Assembly: GCA_963766725.1 (NCBI GenBank)
Contig: CAVYBK010000014.1
Span: 1-23,429, forward strand
DNA: 23,429 bases
Direction of reading: 5' to 3'
Origin: DATEOR01 sp963766725
GTDB taxonomy: Bacteria; Actinomycetota; Thermoleophilia; Gaiellales; Gaiellaceae
The position numbers were made by a program, and so were the translations under genes. Each line of letters begins with the position of its first letter. Position 1 is the stretch's first letter. The notes beneath the pieces are model-generated. The model ran no database searches. It was not told where the DNA came from and was given only the letters and a program-made list of their open reading frames with translations. Positions 13,630 to 22,251 of this stretch are shown here, piece by piece.

Positions 13630-13672
13630 GCTCTGGGTACAAACGCCGTCCGGGCGGTCGTATTCCCCAGGC

Positions 13673-13678
13673 TAGGCT
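13673..13678 (+). promoter_or_regulatory. possible -10 element TAGGCT for uvrC
   Basis: TAGGCT, a common actinobacterial -10 form, ends 9 bases before ATG 13688. The resulting leader would be only a few bases long. The same hexamer precedes tpiA. Confidence 0.45.
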
Positions 13679-13687
13679 TGAACAGGC

Positions 13688-15559
13688 ATGACCACCGCTG
13701 CAGAAAGCCGCACGGAGCGCATCGAGTCGCAGCTGAAGGGCATCCCGGCGAAGCCGGGCGTGTACCTCTTCCGCGGGCCGAAGGACGCCGTCCTCTACGT
13801 GGGAAAGGCGAAGTCCCTGCGCTCGCGCGTGCGCTCGTACTTCCGTGGCGGTGACTCGAGGCCGGGGCTCGAGAACCTCACGGAGCGGGTCGAGCGGATC
13901 GAGGTGATCGTCACCTCGAACGAGACGGAGGCCTTCCATCTCGAGCAGAACCTCATCCGCCGCCACCGGCCGCCGTTCAACGTCCGCCTGCGCGACGACA
14001 AGTCCTATCCGTACATCGCGGTGACCGTGGAGGACGACTACCCGCGCGTCATGTTCACGCGCGAGCGGCATCGCCGCGGGGTCGTCTACTTCGGGCCGTA
14101 CGCGAACGCGAAGAAGGTGCGCGAGACCCTCGACGTCCTCAACCGCGTCTTCGCGTACCGGCCCTGCGAAGGGCCGCAGCCGGGCCGGCATTCGGGCATC
14201 CCGTGCCTCGACTACCACATCGAACGCTGCCTGGCCCCGTGCGTCGGCTACGTCTCGAAAGAGGATTACCGCGAGATCATCGAGCGCGTGATCGAGTTCC
14301 TCTCGGGCGAGTCGAGGCCGATCCAGCGAGAGCTCGAGGAGAAGATGCGTGCAGCTGCCGAGCAGCAGGACTTCGAGGCCGCGGCCCGCTACCGGAACCG
14401 GCTCTACTCGGTGCGCCACCTGGCCGAGCGGCAGGCCGCGGACAAGCGCGCGATCGGAACCGTCGACGTGATCGGCATCGCGGTCGGGGACGACGGTGCG
14501 GCCGTGCAGGTCTTCCCGCTCCGGGGCGGGCGCCTCACCGACCGGCACAGCTTCTTCCTCGAGAACGTCGCCGGCCAGGACATCGACTCGCTGCTCGAGG
14601 CCTTCGCGCTCGAGTACTACGGGAGCGCGCCCAGCATCCCGCCGCAGATCATCGTCCCGCCCGAGGCGCGGCCGAGCGGTGCGCTCTCCGAGTTCCTCTC
14701 GGAGGAGCGCGGCTCGCGGGTCGAGGTGCGGCCTGCCCAGCGCGGCGAGAAGCGGCGGCTGCAGGAGCTCGCGCAGCAGAACGCCGAGCTCGCGCTCGAG
14801 CACGACACCGCGCAGACCGAGCGCAAGCGACTCCGCCGCATCGAGGCGCTCGAGGAGCTCCGGGAGTCGCTGAACCTCGAGAGCCTGCCGCTGCGGATCG
14901 AGTGCTTCGACATCTCGAACATCCAGGACCAGGCGCCCGTGGGCTCGATGGTCGTCTTCCAGGATGCCCTGCCGAAGAAGGCGCACTACCGCAAGTTCGG
15001 GATCCGCAAGGAGGGCGGTCAGGACGACTTCGCGATGATGGCCGAGGTCGTCTCGCGCCGGTTCGCCCGCGCCCAGCCGGCGACGACCACCGGGGAGTAC
15101 GACGAGGGCTTCGCCTCCATCCCGAACCTCGTCGTCATCGACGGCGGCAAGGGCCAGCTCTCGGCGGCGCTCGCCGCGATGCAGGCGTACGACCTCCCCC
15201 GCGTGGCGGTGATCTCGCTCGCGAAGAGGGAGGAGGAGGTCTTCGTGCCCGGGCGGCCCGGCCCGATCGTGCTCGACCCTGCTTCGCCCGGCCTTCAGCT
15301 CCTGCAGCGGATCCGCGACGAGGCGCACCGCTTCGCGCTCGGCTTCCACCGCCAGCGGCGCGAATCGCGGGCGCACGAGTCGATTCTCGACGCGCTACCC
15401 GGAGTCGGGCCGGCGCGCCGCCGCGCGCTCATCAGGCACTTCGGCTCGCCGGAGAGGATCCTCGCCGCGGGGCCCGAGGAGTTCGAGGGCGTTCCCGGCG
15501 TACCGGCGAAGACGGGCAGGCAGATCTACGCAGCGCTGCACAGGGCCGGGAGGGCCTAG
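13688..15559 (+). CDS. uvrC: excinuclease ABC subunit C
   Basis: A 623-residue UvrC, the nuclease that makes the 3' and 5' incisions in nucleotide excision repair after UvrAB loading. The N-terminal GIY-YIG domain has GVYLFRGPKDAVLYVGKAKS and RSRVRSYF. The short Cys-containing block is CLDYHIERCLAPCVGYVS. The UVR (UvrB-binding) motif lies at about 205-240 (EEKMRAAAEQQDFEAAARYR). The RNase H-like half carries ECFDISNIQ, GSMVVFQ, HYRKFGI and VVIDGGKGQL. The C-terminal tandem HhH is ILDALPGVGPARRRAL. Length is normal. The stop TAG lies inside a 12-bp palindrome (GGGCCTAGGCCC). Confidence 0.97.
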   Translation: MTTAAESRTERIESQLKGIPAKPGVYLFRGPKDAVLYVGKAKSLRSRVRSYFRGGDSRPGLENLTERVERIEVIVTSNETEAFHLEQNLIRRHRPPFNVRLRDDKSYPYIAVTVEDDYPRVMFTRERHRRGVVYFGPYANAKKVRETLDVLNRVFAYRPCEGPQPGRHSGIPCLDYHIERCLAPCVGYVSKEDYREIIERVIEFLSGESRPIQRELEEKMRAAAEQQDFEAAARYRNRLYSVRHLAERQAADKRAIGTVDVIGIAVGDDGAAVQVFPLRGGRLTDRHSFFLENVAGQDIDSLLEAFALEYYGSAPSIPPQIIVPPEARPSGALSEFLSEERGSRVEVRPAQRGEKRRLQELAQQNAELALEHDTAQTERKRLRRIEALEELRESLNLESLPLRIECFDISNIQDQAPVGSMVVFQDALPKKAHYRKFGIRKEGGQDDFAMMAEVVSRRFARAQPATTTGEYDEGFASIPNLVVIDGGKGQLSAALAAMQAYDLPRVAVISLAKREEEVFVPGRPGPIVLDPASPGLQLLQRIRDEAHRFALGFHRQRRESRAHESILDALPGVGPARRRALIRHFGSPERILAAGPEEFEGVPGVPAKTGRQIYAALHRAGRA

Positions 15560-15959
15560 GCCCGGCGAAAGCCGCCGCCGGCCAGGGGCGCCTAGGCGCC
15601 TCGTCGCGCTGCTCGAGGGCGCGGCGAAGGCCGGAGCCGAAGCCGCCTTCCGTCTCGGGCTCGTTGCGGGCGACGTCGTACTCCTCCGACTCGGCGCCCC
15701 CAAGGGCGCTCCGAAGTCCCGACCCGAATCCGCTCTCGTGCTCCTGCACGAGCGACTGCTCGTGGAGGCTGCTTGCGAGCGCGAGCTTGGAGAGGAGCCC
15801 GTTGCGGAGAAGGATCTCGCCGAGGAGATCGCCGGTCCGGTCCTGCTCGCTCAGCGCGGCCTCGAGCTCCTCGTTCGTGAGCAGGCCTCGCTGGACCAGG
15901 AGCTGGCCGAGCGGACGCCAGTACGCGTCGTGGTCGGCTTCGTTGAGCGGTTCGTGCAC
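15432..15959 (-). CDS. MshEN-like domain protein with repeated GFGSGLRxAL motif
   Basis: Residues of about 15-70 match the MshEN/GspE N-terminal pattern: two 24-residue units (first LGQLLVQRGLLTNEELEAAL..Q, second LGEILLRNGLLSKLALASSL..Q) joined by the five-residue spacer DRTGD. This is the layout of MshEN c-di-GMP receptors, but the first conserved arginine is displaced to one residue before the unit. The tail holds GFGSGLRSAL and GFGSGLRRAL. No ATPase domain follows. The frame stops at 15432, 128 bp inside uvrC on the other strand; the last 50 or so residues are Pro/Arg/Ala-rich antisense of uvrC, and a one-base shift near 15594 would end the protein after RDEA. The GTG start is 6 bases after TAGGGG. 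Confidence 0.65.
   Translation of the reverse strand: MHEPLNEADHDAYWRPLGQLLVQRGLLTNEELEAALSEQDRTGDLLGEILLRNGLLSKLALASSLHEQSLVQEHESGFGSGLRSALGGAESEEYDVARNEPETEGGFGSGLRRALEQRDEAPRRPWPAAAFAGPRPSRPCAALRRSACPSSPVRRERPRTPRAPRRGSSPASRSA
15552..15600. other. two CCTAGG-centred palindromes at the uvrC 3' end
   Basis: GGGCCTAGGCCC (15552-15563) contains the uvrC stop codon. GGCGCCTAGGCGCC (15587-15600) is a second perfect palindrome 35 bases further on. Both are centred on the same CCTAGG core, between the converging genes. They could form small hairpins or protein sites; nothing else identifies them. Confidence 0.35.
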
Positions 15960-15965
15960 GAAGGT

Positions 15966-15971
15966 CCCCTA
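15966..15971 (-). promoter_or_regulatory. possible -10 element TAGGGG with leaderless spacing
   Basis: On the minus strand TAGGGG ends 6 bases before the GTG start of the MshEN-like gene. The normally conserved last T is replaced by G, so the call rests on spacing as much as on sequence. Confidence 0.3.
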
Positions 15972-16018
15972 CCGCGAGTGTCGGCGCGGATCGGGCGCCG
16001 CGGCATCCCTCGGAGGGG

Positions 16019-17665
<1,647 letters not shown>

Positions 17666-17672
17666 GGAGGGG

Positions 17673-17678
17673 ATTATG
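17673..17678 (-). promoter_or_regulatory. -10 element CATAAT with near-leaderless spacing (pruA)
   Basis: On the minus strand CATAAT (five of six to TATAAT) ends 7 bases before the pruA ATG, and the spacer CCCCTCC cannot act as a ribosome site. Confidence 0.5.
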
Positions 17679-17817
17679 CGCACCTGCGGCCTGGGGTGCT
17701 GGGCGAGAGAGGCGCTCGGCCAACGATGTCGCAGCGCTGGGCGGCAGCCGACTGGTATCGGGGGGCCGCCCCGTTTCGGTTTTCCATCCCCGCCACGGGG
17801 GGCCGAGCGGGCATTGT

Positions 17818-18279
17818 ATGAGCGTGCAGGTGCTCTCATACGACGTTCCGGGCTGGGGCGTGGGCGAGCTCTACCTCGACGGAGAGCGGCTTCTCTACCA
17901 CGAGCTTCCGTCTGCTCGGGAGACGCGCGCGGAGGCGAAGGAGCACCCGCTGGCCGATCGCGTGCGCCGGTATTTCGCCGGCGAGCGCGTCTCGTTCGAG
18001 GACGTCGAGGTCGACCTCTCCTGGGGCACGGAGTTCCAGGTCGCCGTCGCCCGGGTCTTGCGGGAGGTGCCCTACGGCGAGACGGTCACCTACGGCGAGC
18101 TCGCCGCGCTGGCCGGGCATCCCAACGCCCAGCGCGCCGCGGGCACGTTCTGCGCCGGCAACCGCTTCCCGCTCGTCGTGCCCTGCCACCGCGTGGTGTC
18201 CGCCGGCGGGCTTGGCGGATACGGATCGCTCGGCGGCGAGTACAAGCGGCGGCTCCTCGAGCTCGAGGAGGCTCTCTGA
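17818..18279 (+). CDS. ogt: methylated-DNA--[protein]-cysteine S-methyltransferase
   Basis: A 153-residue O6-alkylguanine-DNA alkyltransferase, a one-use repair protein that transfers alkyl groups from guanine to its own cysteine. The active-site motif PCHRV gives Cys123. The helix-turn-helix region has VPYGETVTYGELAALAG, and the N-anchor AAGTFCAGNRFPLVV has the usual arginine nearby in NAQRAAG. The N-terminal domain is short and lacks the Ada zinc site, so this is the Ogt/MGMT type. ATG 17818 and GTG 17824 are both possible starts, and neither has a strong ribosome site. whiA starts two bases after its stop, so the pair is probably one transcript. Confidence 0.93.
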   Translation: MSVQVLSYDVPGWGVGELYLDGERLLYHELPSARETRAEAKEHPLADRVRRYFAGERVSFEDVEVDLSWGTEFQVAVARVLREVPYGETVTYGELAALAGHPNAQRAAGTFCAGNRFPLVVPCHRVVSAGGLGGYGSLGGEYKRRLLELEEAL

Positions 18280-18281
18280 GC

Positions 18282-19199
18282 ATGCTCTCTGAAGACGTCC
18301 GTGCAGAGCTGGCCGGGATCGACCCGCGCAAGGCCTGCTGCCGCCTCGCTGAGCTCTCAGCGCTCGTCCGCACCGCGGGAAGCGTCCACTTCAGGGGAGG
18401 TGGGAGGATCTCCCTTCACCTGGAGGTGGCGAGCCCGGCGGTCGCGCGGCGCGCCTTTGCGCTTTTGCGGTCGTACGACGTGCCCGGTGAGATTCGCACG
18501 TTCAAGAGCCAGGCGTTCGAGCACGCGACGCGCTTTCAGATCCACATCGACGACGACGCCCGCGCCCTCCAGGTGCTGAACGAGGCAGGCGTGCTCGACT
18601 CGCGCCTCGCGCCGCTGGAGCGGCCGCCCGCGCGGGTCGTGGGCCGCTCGTGCTGCCGCGCCGCATACCTGCGGGGCGCGCTCCTCGCCTCCGGCTCCGT
18701 GAGCGGGCCGCGGAATGCCCACCTCGAGCTTCGAAGCTCGAATGTCGAGGGCGCCGAGCTCCTCGCCTCGCTGGCGGCCGCCGAGGAATTCCGCCTCGCC
18801 GTCCACGACCGCGGCCGGCACGCCGTCGCCTACGCGAAGTCCACGGACACGATCGCCGAGCTCCTCGCCTTCCTCGGCGCCCACCGGGCCGCGCTCGGCC
18901 TCGAGGAGAGCGCCGTCGTCGCCTCGACCCGCGCGCGGGCGAACCGCCTCGCCAACGCGGACCACGCGAACATCGTCCGCGCGAGCCGCGCCGCGGAGAC
19001 GCAGCTTCGCGCCATTCGCCGGCTCGAGTCGGACGGGCGGCTCGAGCATCTCTCTCCCGAGCTGCGTGAGATCGCCGCGCTGCGGGCCAGGAACCCGACG
19101 CTTTCCCTCGGAGAGCTGGCGCGGCGCCTGAAGCCCCCTGCGACGAAGGCGGCCGTGCACCGACGGCTGGCCAGGCTCCAGAAGCTGGCCGAGCGCTGA
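18282..19199 (+). CDS. whiA: DNA-binding protein WhiA
   Basis: A 305-residue WhiA, a Gram-positive regulator related to LAGLIDADG endonucleases, needed for sporulation septation in Streptomyces and linked to cell division elsewhere. The N-terminal start is MLSEDVRAELAGI, then KACCRLAELSALVRTAGSVHF. The degenerate homing-endonuclease core includes RSCCRAAYLRGALLASGSVS and GRHAVAYAKSTDTIAELLAF. The C-terminal half has the ANxxNADHANIVR signature and a helix-turn-helix (LSLGELARRLKPPATKAAVH). GAGGAG at 18265-18270 is a plausible ribosome site inside ogt. The rapZ and yvcK genes usually found just before whiA are not here. Confidence 0.95.
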   Translation: MLSEDVRAELAGIDPRKACCRLAELSALVRTAGSVHFRGGGRISLHLEVASPAVARRAFALLRSYDVPGEIRTFKSQAFEHATRFQIHIDDDARALQVLNEAGVLDSRLAPLERPPARVVGRSCCRAAYLRGALLASGSVSGPRNAHLELRSSNVEGAELLASLAAAEEFRLAVHDRGRHAVAYAKSTDTIAELLAFLGAHRAALGLEESAVVASTRARANRLANADHANIVRASRAAETQLRAIRRLESDGRLEHLSPELREIAALRARNPTLSLGELARRLKPPATKAAVHRRLARLQKLAER

Positions 19200-19337
19200 C
19201 ACTTGTCTGGCAATTTCTGGATGGGTCGGGGTTGCCTTCGGCTCACTTCGGCGTCTATGTTGGAGCGGAGCGGGTCCGCGCTCGTCGGGTGTCGGATTCA
19301 GACCCCGTCCGGCATCACGGTCCTGAGTGCGGTTCAA

Positions 19338-19374
19338 CCGGAGGGGGAGGTCGTCCTCGGAGCTTCCCCTCCGG
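19338..19374. promoter_or_regulatory. inverted repeat overlapping the gap promoter region
   Basis: CCGGAGGGG (19338-19346) and CCCCTCCGG (19366-19374) are exact complements; between them GAGG-TCGT-CCTC adds a second small stem. The right half covers the expected -35 position of the gap promoter (-10 at 19385). It may be an operator for the glycolytic genes or a terminator hairpin for ogt-whiA. The rest of the 227-bp gap (19200-19426) shows nothing I can name. Confidence 0.4.
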
Positions 19375-19384
19375 CCCGCTCGCT

Positions 19385-19390
19385 TAGAAT
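19385..19390 (+). promoter_or_regulatory. -10 element TAGAAT for the gap operon
   Basis: TAGAAT lies 36 bases before the gap start codon, leaving a leader of about 30 nt with the ribosome site GGAG at 19416-19419. The -35 is not recognisable. Confidence 0.5.
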
Positions 19391-19426
19391 CGCCGGCGCT
19401 GGGGGAGAGCGAACTGGAGTGTGTAG

Positions 19427-20425
19427 ATGCCGCTGCGTGTAGGAATCAACGGTTTCGGGCGAATCGGGCGGAACTTCTTCCGCGCCGCCAGGGCGCGTGG
19501 CGCCGACCTGGAGATCGTGGCGGTGAACGACATCGGGGACGCCAAGACGATGGCGCACCTCCTGAAGCACGACTCGGTGCTCGGCGCGCTCGATGCCGAG
19601 GTGGAGGCCTCGGACGGGGCGATCGGCGTCGACGGCAAGGAGTTCAAGCTCCTCACCGAGCGGGATCCCGCCGCTCTTCCCTGGGGCGATCTCGGCGTCC
19701 AGGTCGTGATCGAGTCCACGGGGCTCTTCACGAAGCGGGAGGACGCCCAGAAGCATCTCGACGCCGGCGCGGAGAAGGTGATCATCTCTGCCCCCGCGAC
19801 CGACCCGGACGTGACCCTCGTGCTGGGCGTCAACGACGACGCCTACGACAAGGAGAACCACCGGATCGTCTCCAACGCTTCGTGCACCACGAACTGCGTG
19901 GCGCCGCTCGCGAAGGTGCTGAACGACTCTTTCGGGATCGAGGCTGGATTCATGACGACGATCCACGCGTACACGAACGACCAGCGCATCCTCGACCTCC
20001 CGCACTCCGACCTCAGGCGCGCGCGCTCGGCGGCGATCAACCTGATCCCTACGTCGACCGGCGCCGCGAAGGCGATCGGCCTCGTCATCCCCGAGCTGCA
20101 AGGCAAGGTGGACGGCATCTCGATCCGCGCTCCGGTCCCGGACGGCTCGGTCGTCGACCTGACCGCGCACCTCGGCAAGGGGGTTAGCGTCGAGGAGGTC
20201 AACGGCCGCTTTCTGGAGATGGCCGACAAGGGCCCCTTCGAGGGGATCCTGAGCTACTCGGACGAGCCGCTCGTCTCGACCGACATCATCGGCAGCTCCT
20301 ACTCGTCCATCTTCGACAGCGACCTGACGATGACGAACGGCGACGAGGTCAAGGTGTTCGCGTGGTACGACAACGAGTGGGGCTACAGCTGCCGGCTCGT
20401 GGACCTGTCGCAGCGCCTTCTGTAG
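19427..20425 (+). CDS. gap: type I glyceraldehyde-3-phosphate dehydrogenase
   Basis: A 332-residue GAPDH that converts glyceraldehyde 3-phosphate, NAD+ and phosphate to 1,3-bisphosphoglycerate. GINGFGRIGRN starts the NAD domain. Asp35 (VAVNDIGD) favours NAD over NADP. Catalytic Cys153 is in SNASCTTNC, and His180 is in TTIHAYTNDQ. The C-terminal WYDNEWGYSCRLVDL is typical. Length is normal. The ribosome site GGAG is 7 bases before ATG. It is the first gene of gap-pgk-tpiA-gpmI; pgk begins two bases after its stop. Confidence 0.97.
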   Translation: MPLRVGINGFGRIGRNFFRAARARGADLEIVAVNDIGDAKTMAHLLKHDSVLGALDAEVEASDGAIGVDGKEFKLLTERDPAALPWGDLGVQVVIESTGLFTKREDAQKHLDAGAEKVIISAPATDPDVTLVLGVNDDAYDKENHRIVSNASCTTNCVAPLAKVLNDSFGIEAGFMTTIHAYTNDQRILDLPHSDLRRARSAAINLIPTSTGAAKAIGLVIPELQGKVDGISIRAPVPDGSVVDLTAHLGKGVSVEEVNGRFLEMADKGPFEGILSYSDEPLVSTDIIGSSYSSIFDSDLTMTNGDEVKVFAWYDNEWGYSCRLVDLSQRLL

Positions 20426-20427
20426 CC

Positions 20428-21459
20428 GTGCACCGGCCGCGCTCCGTCCGGGACGCCGACGTCTCCGGCAAGACCGTCCTGGCACGGGTGGACTTCAACG
20501 TCCCGCTGGAGAACGGGCGGGTCGCCGACGACACACGGATCCGCGCGGCGCTGCCGACGATCCGGCTCCTCCTCGACGGTGGCGTGCAGAAGCTCCGCCT
20601 CTGCTCACACCTGGGCCGGCCGAAGGGCGAGGACCCGGCCTTCTCGTTGCAGCCGGTCGAAGAGCATCTGCGCACGCTCGTGGACGATTCGCGCATCGCC
20701 GTTCTCGAGAACACGCGCTTCCATCCTGGCGAGACGAAGAACGACCCTCAGTTCGCGCGCGAGCTGGCCGACGGATGCGACCTCTACGTCGACGACGCGT
20801 TCGGCTCCGCACATCGCGCACATGCATCCACGGAGGCGGTCGCGCATCTGCTCCCTGCGTATGCCGGCTTGCTGCTGGAGCGCGAGCTGGAGGAGCTGGG
20901 CTCGCTCCTGGAGGAACCTCCGCGGCCGTTCGTCGCCGTGCTCGGCGGGGCGAAGGTCGAGGACAAGATCGGAGTCCTGGAGTCCCTCGCCGAGAGGGCG
21001 GACGCAGTGCTCGTCGGCGGGAAGATGGCGGAGGAGGTCGAGCCCCGCGACAAGGTCCTGCTTCCGGTGGACGTGGTCGCGGCTTCGGCCTTCGAGGCCG
21101 ACGCGGACGCGAAGGTCGTGGCGGCCGATGCGGTTCCCGACGGCTGGCTCGGGCTGGACGTGGGCCCGAACACGCGCGAGGCGTTCGCCGCGAAGATCGC
21201 GGGGGCGGGAACCGTGTTCTGGAATGGGCCGATGGGGGTCTTCGAGTGGCCCCGGTTTGCGGAGGGGACGGCGGCGGTCGCGCGGGCCGTGGCTGCCGCG
21301 GATGGGCACACGGTGGTCGGAGGCGGCGACTCAGTGCGTGCCGTGCAGGAGCTGGGGCTGGCGGAGCGGATCGACTGGGTGTCGACGGGCGGCGGAGCCT
21401 CGCTCGAGTTCCTCGAGGGCAAGGAGCTCCCAGGGGTCGTCGCCATCCCGGAGGCCTGA
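20428..21459 (+). CDS. pgk: phosphoglycerate kinase, compact form
   Basis: PGK transfers phosphate from 1,3-bisphosphoglycerate to ADP. From GTG 20428 it has 343 residues, whereas bacterial PGKs usually have about 390-400. All key motifs are present: RVDFNVP, DDTRIRAALPTI, SHLGRPKG, LENTRFHPGE, DDAFGSAHRAHAS, LGGAKVEDKIGV, WNGPMGVFE, GGGDS and STGGGASLEFLEG. Two stretches are shortened. One lies between the SHLGRPKG region and LENTRF, near residue 85. The other lies after VGGKMAEE, near residue 200, where most PGKs have a longer segment following GGGMAxTF; here it goes almost directly to LLPVDVV. The frame is intact, so this looks like a natural short form and not a decayed gene. Confidence 0.93.
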   Translation: MHRPRSVRDADVSGKTVLARVDFNVPLENGRVADDTRIRAALPTIRLLLDGGVQKLRLCSHLGRPKGEDPAFSLQPVEEHLRTLVDDSRIAVLENTRFHPGETKNDPQFARELADGCDLYVDDAFGSAHRAHASTEAVAHLLPAYAGLLLERELEELGSLLEEPPRPFVAVLGGAKVEDKIGVLESLAERADAVLVGGKMAEEVEPRDKVLLPVDVVAASAFEADADAKVVAADAVPDGWLGLDVGPNTREAFAAKIAGAGTVFWNGPMGVFEWPRFAEGTAAVARAVAAADGHTVVGGGDSVRAVQELGLAERIDWVSTGGGASLEFLEGKELPGVVAIPEA

Positions 21460-21510
21460 TTTGCACACTTTCGCCTCAGCCCCGTTTCACACACGCGCGC
21501 CTTTTCCGAA

Positions 21511-21516
21511 TAGGCT
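21511..21516 (+). promoter_or_regulatory. possible -10 element TAGGCT before tpiA
   Basis: TAGGCT lies in the 93-bp pgk-tpiA gap, 36 bases before the tpiA ATG, with TTCACA 19 bases upstream as a poor -35. It could give tpiA-gpmI an internal promoter. GGAGGGAGG at 21523-21531 is Shine-Dalgarno-like but 21 bases from the ATG, unusually far. Confidence 0.4.
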
Positions 21517-21552
21517 GAAATTGGAGGGAGGCCCGCGGCGGCCCCGGCGAAA

Positions 21553-22251
21553 ATGCTGATTGCGGGGAACTGGAAGATGTTCAAGGGGCCCTCGGAGACG
21601 CGGGCCTTCGCCGATGCCTTCGAGCCTCCGGACGGCGTCGACGTCGTCCTCTGTCCGCCTTTCCCGTCCCTCGCCGCGGCAGTCGACGCCGGCCTCAGCG
21701 CCTACGCCCAGAACGTCCACTGGGCGCCCGAGGGAGCGTTCACCGGCGAGGCGTCGGCTCCCATGCTCAACGAGCTCGGCGTGCAGGGCGCCATCGTCGG
21801 CCACTCGGAGCGCCGCCGGCTCTTCTGCGAGACGGACGAAACGGTCGCGCGCCGCACGATCGCCGCCCTCGAGCACGGGCTCGGCGTGATCGCCTGCGTC
21901 GGGGAGTCCGAGGAGGAGCGGGAAGCCGGCCAGACCGAGCTCGTCCTTCGACTCCAGGTCGAATCGATCCGCGACGCTGTCGGCCCGCACGAGCGGCTGG
22001 TCATCGCCTACGAGCCCGTGTGGGCGATCGGCACAGGCAAGACGGCGACGCCGGACCAGGCGCGGGAGGCCCACGCGTTCATCAAGAGCCTCGTCGACGT
22101 GCCGGTGCTCTACGGCGGCTCCGTCAAGCCGGAAAACGCGGACGAGCTCCTGTCCCAGGCCGACGTCGACGGCGCGCTCGTCGGCGGCGCGTCTCTCGAA
22201 GTCGAGTCCTTCACGGCGATTTGCCAGTCGGCAGCCCGTATCCGCTCGTAG
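21553..22251 (+). CDS. tpiA: triosephosphate isomerase, short form
   Basis: A 232-residue TIM that interconverts dihydroxyacetone phosphate and glyceraldehyde 3-phosphate. Catalytic residues are all in place: Lys8 in AGNWKM, His84 in IVGHSERR, Glu154 in AYEPVWAIGTGK, with the phosphate-binding YGGSV and DGALVGGASL near the end. It is some 15-20 residues shorter than common bacterial TIMs (about 250). The loss is spread over the first helix region and the segment before YGGS. ATG 21553 is the only start that keeps the conserved N-terminus, yet the bases before it (GGCGAAA) are not a ribosome site. Confidence 0.95.
   Translation: MLIAGNWKMFKGPSETRAFADAFEPPDGVDVVLCPPFPSLAAAVDAGLSAYAQNVHWAPEGAFTGEASAPMLNELGVQGAIVGHSERRRLFCETDETVARRTIAALEHGLGVIACVGESEEEREAGQTELVLRLQVESIRDAVGPHERLVIAYEPVWAIGTGKTATPDQAREAHAFIKSLVDVPVLYGGSVKPENADELLSQADVDGALVGGASLEVESFTAICQSAARIRS

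Noticed and set aside
13106..15376. Long minus-strand frame (756 residues) opposite uvrC and into the diadenylate cyclase gene
   Set aside because: No domain is recognisable and it lies entirely over genes with clear homology; it is a codon-bias shadow.
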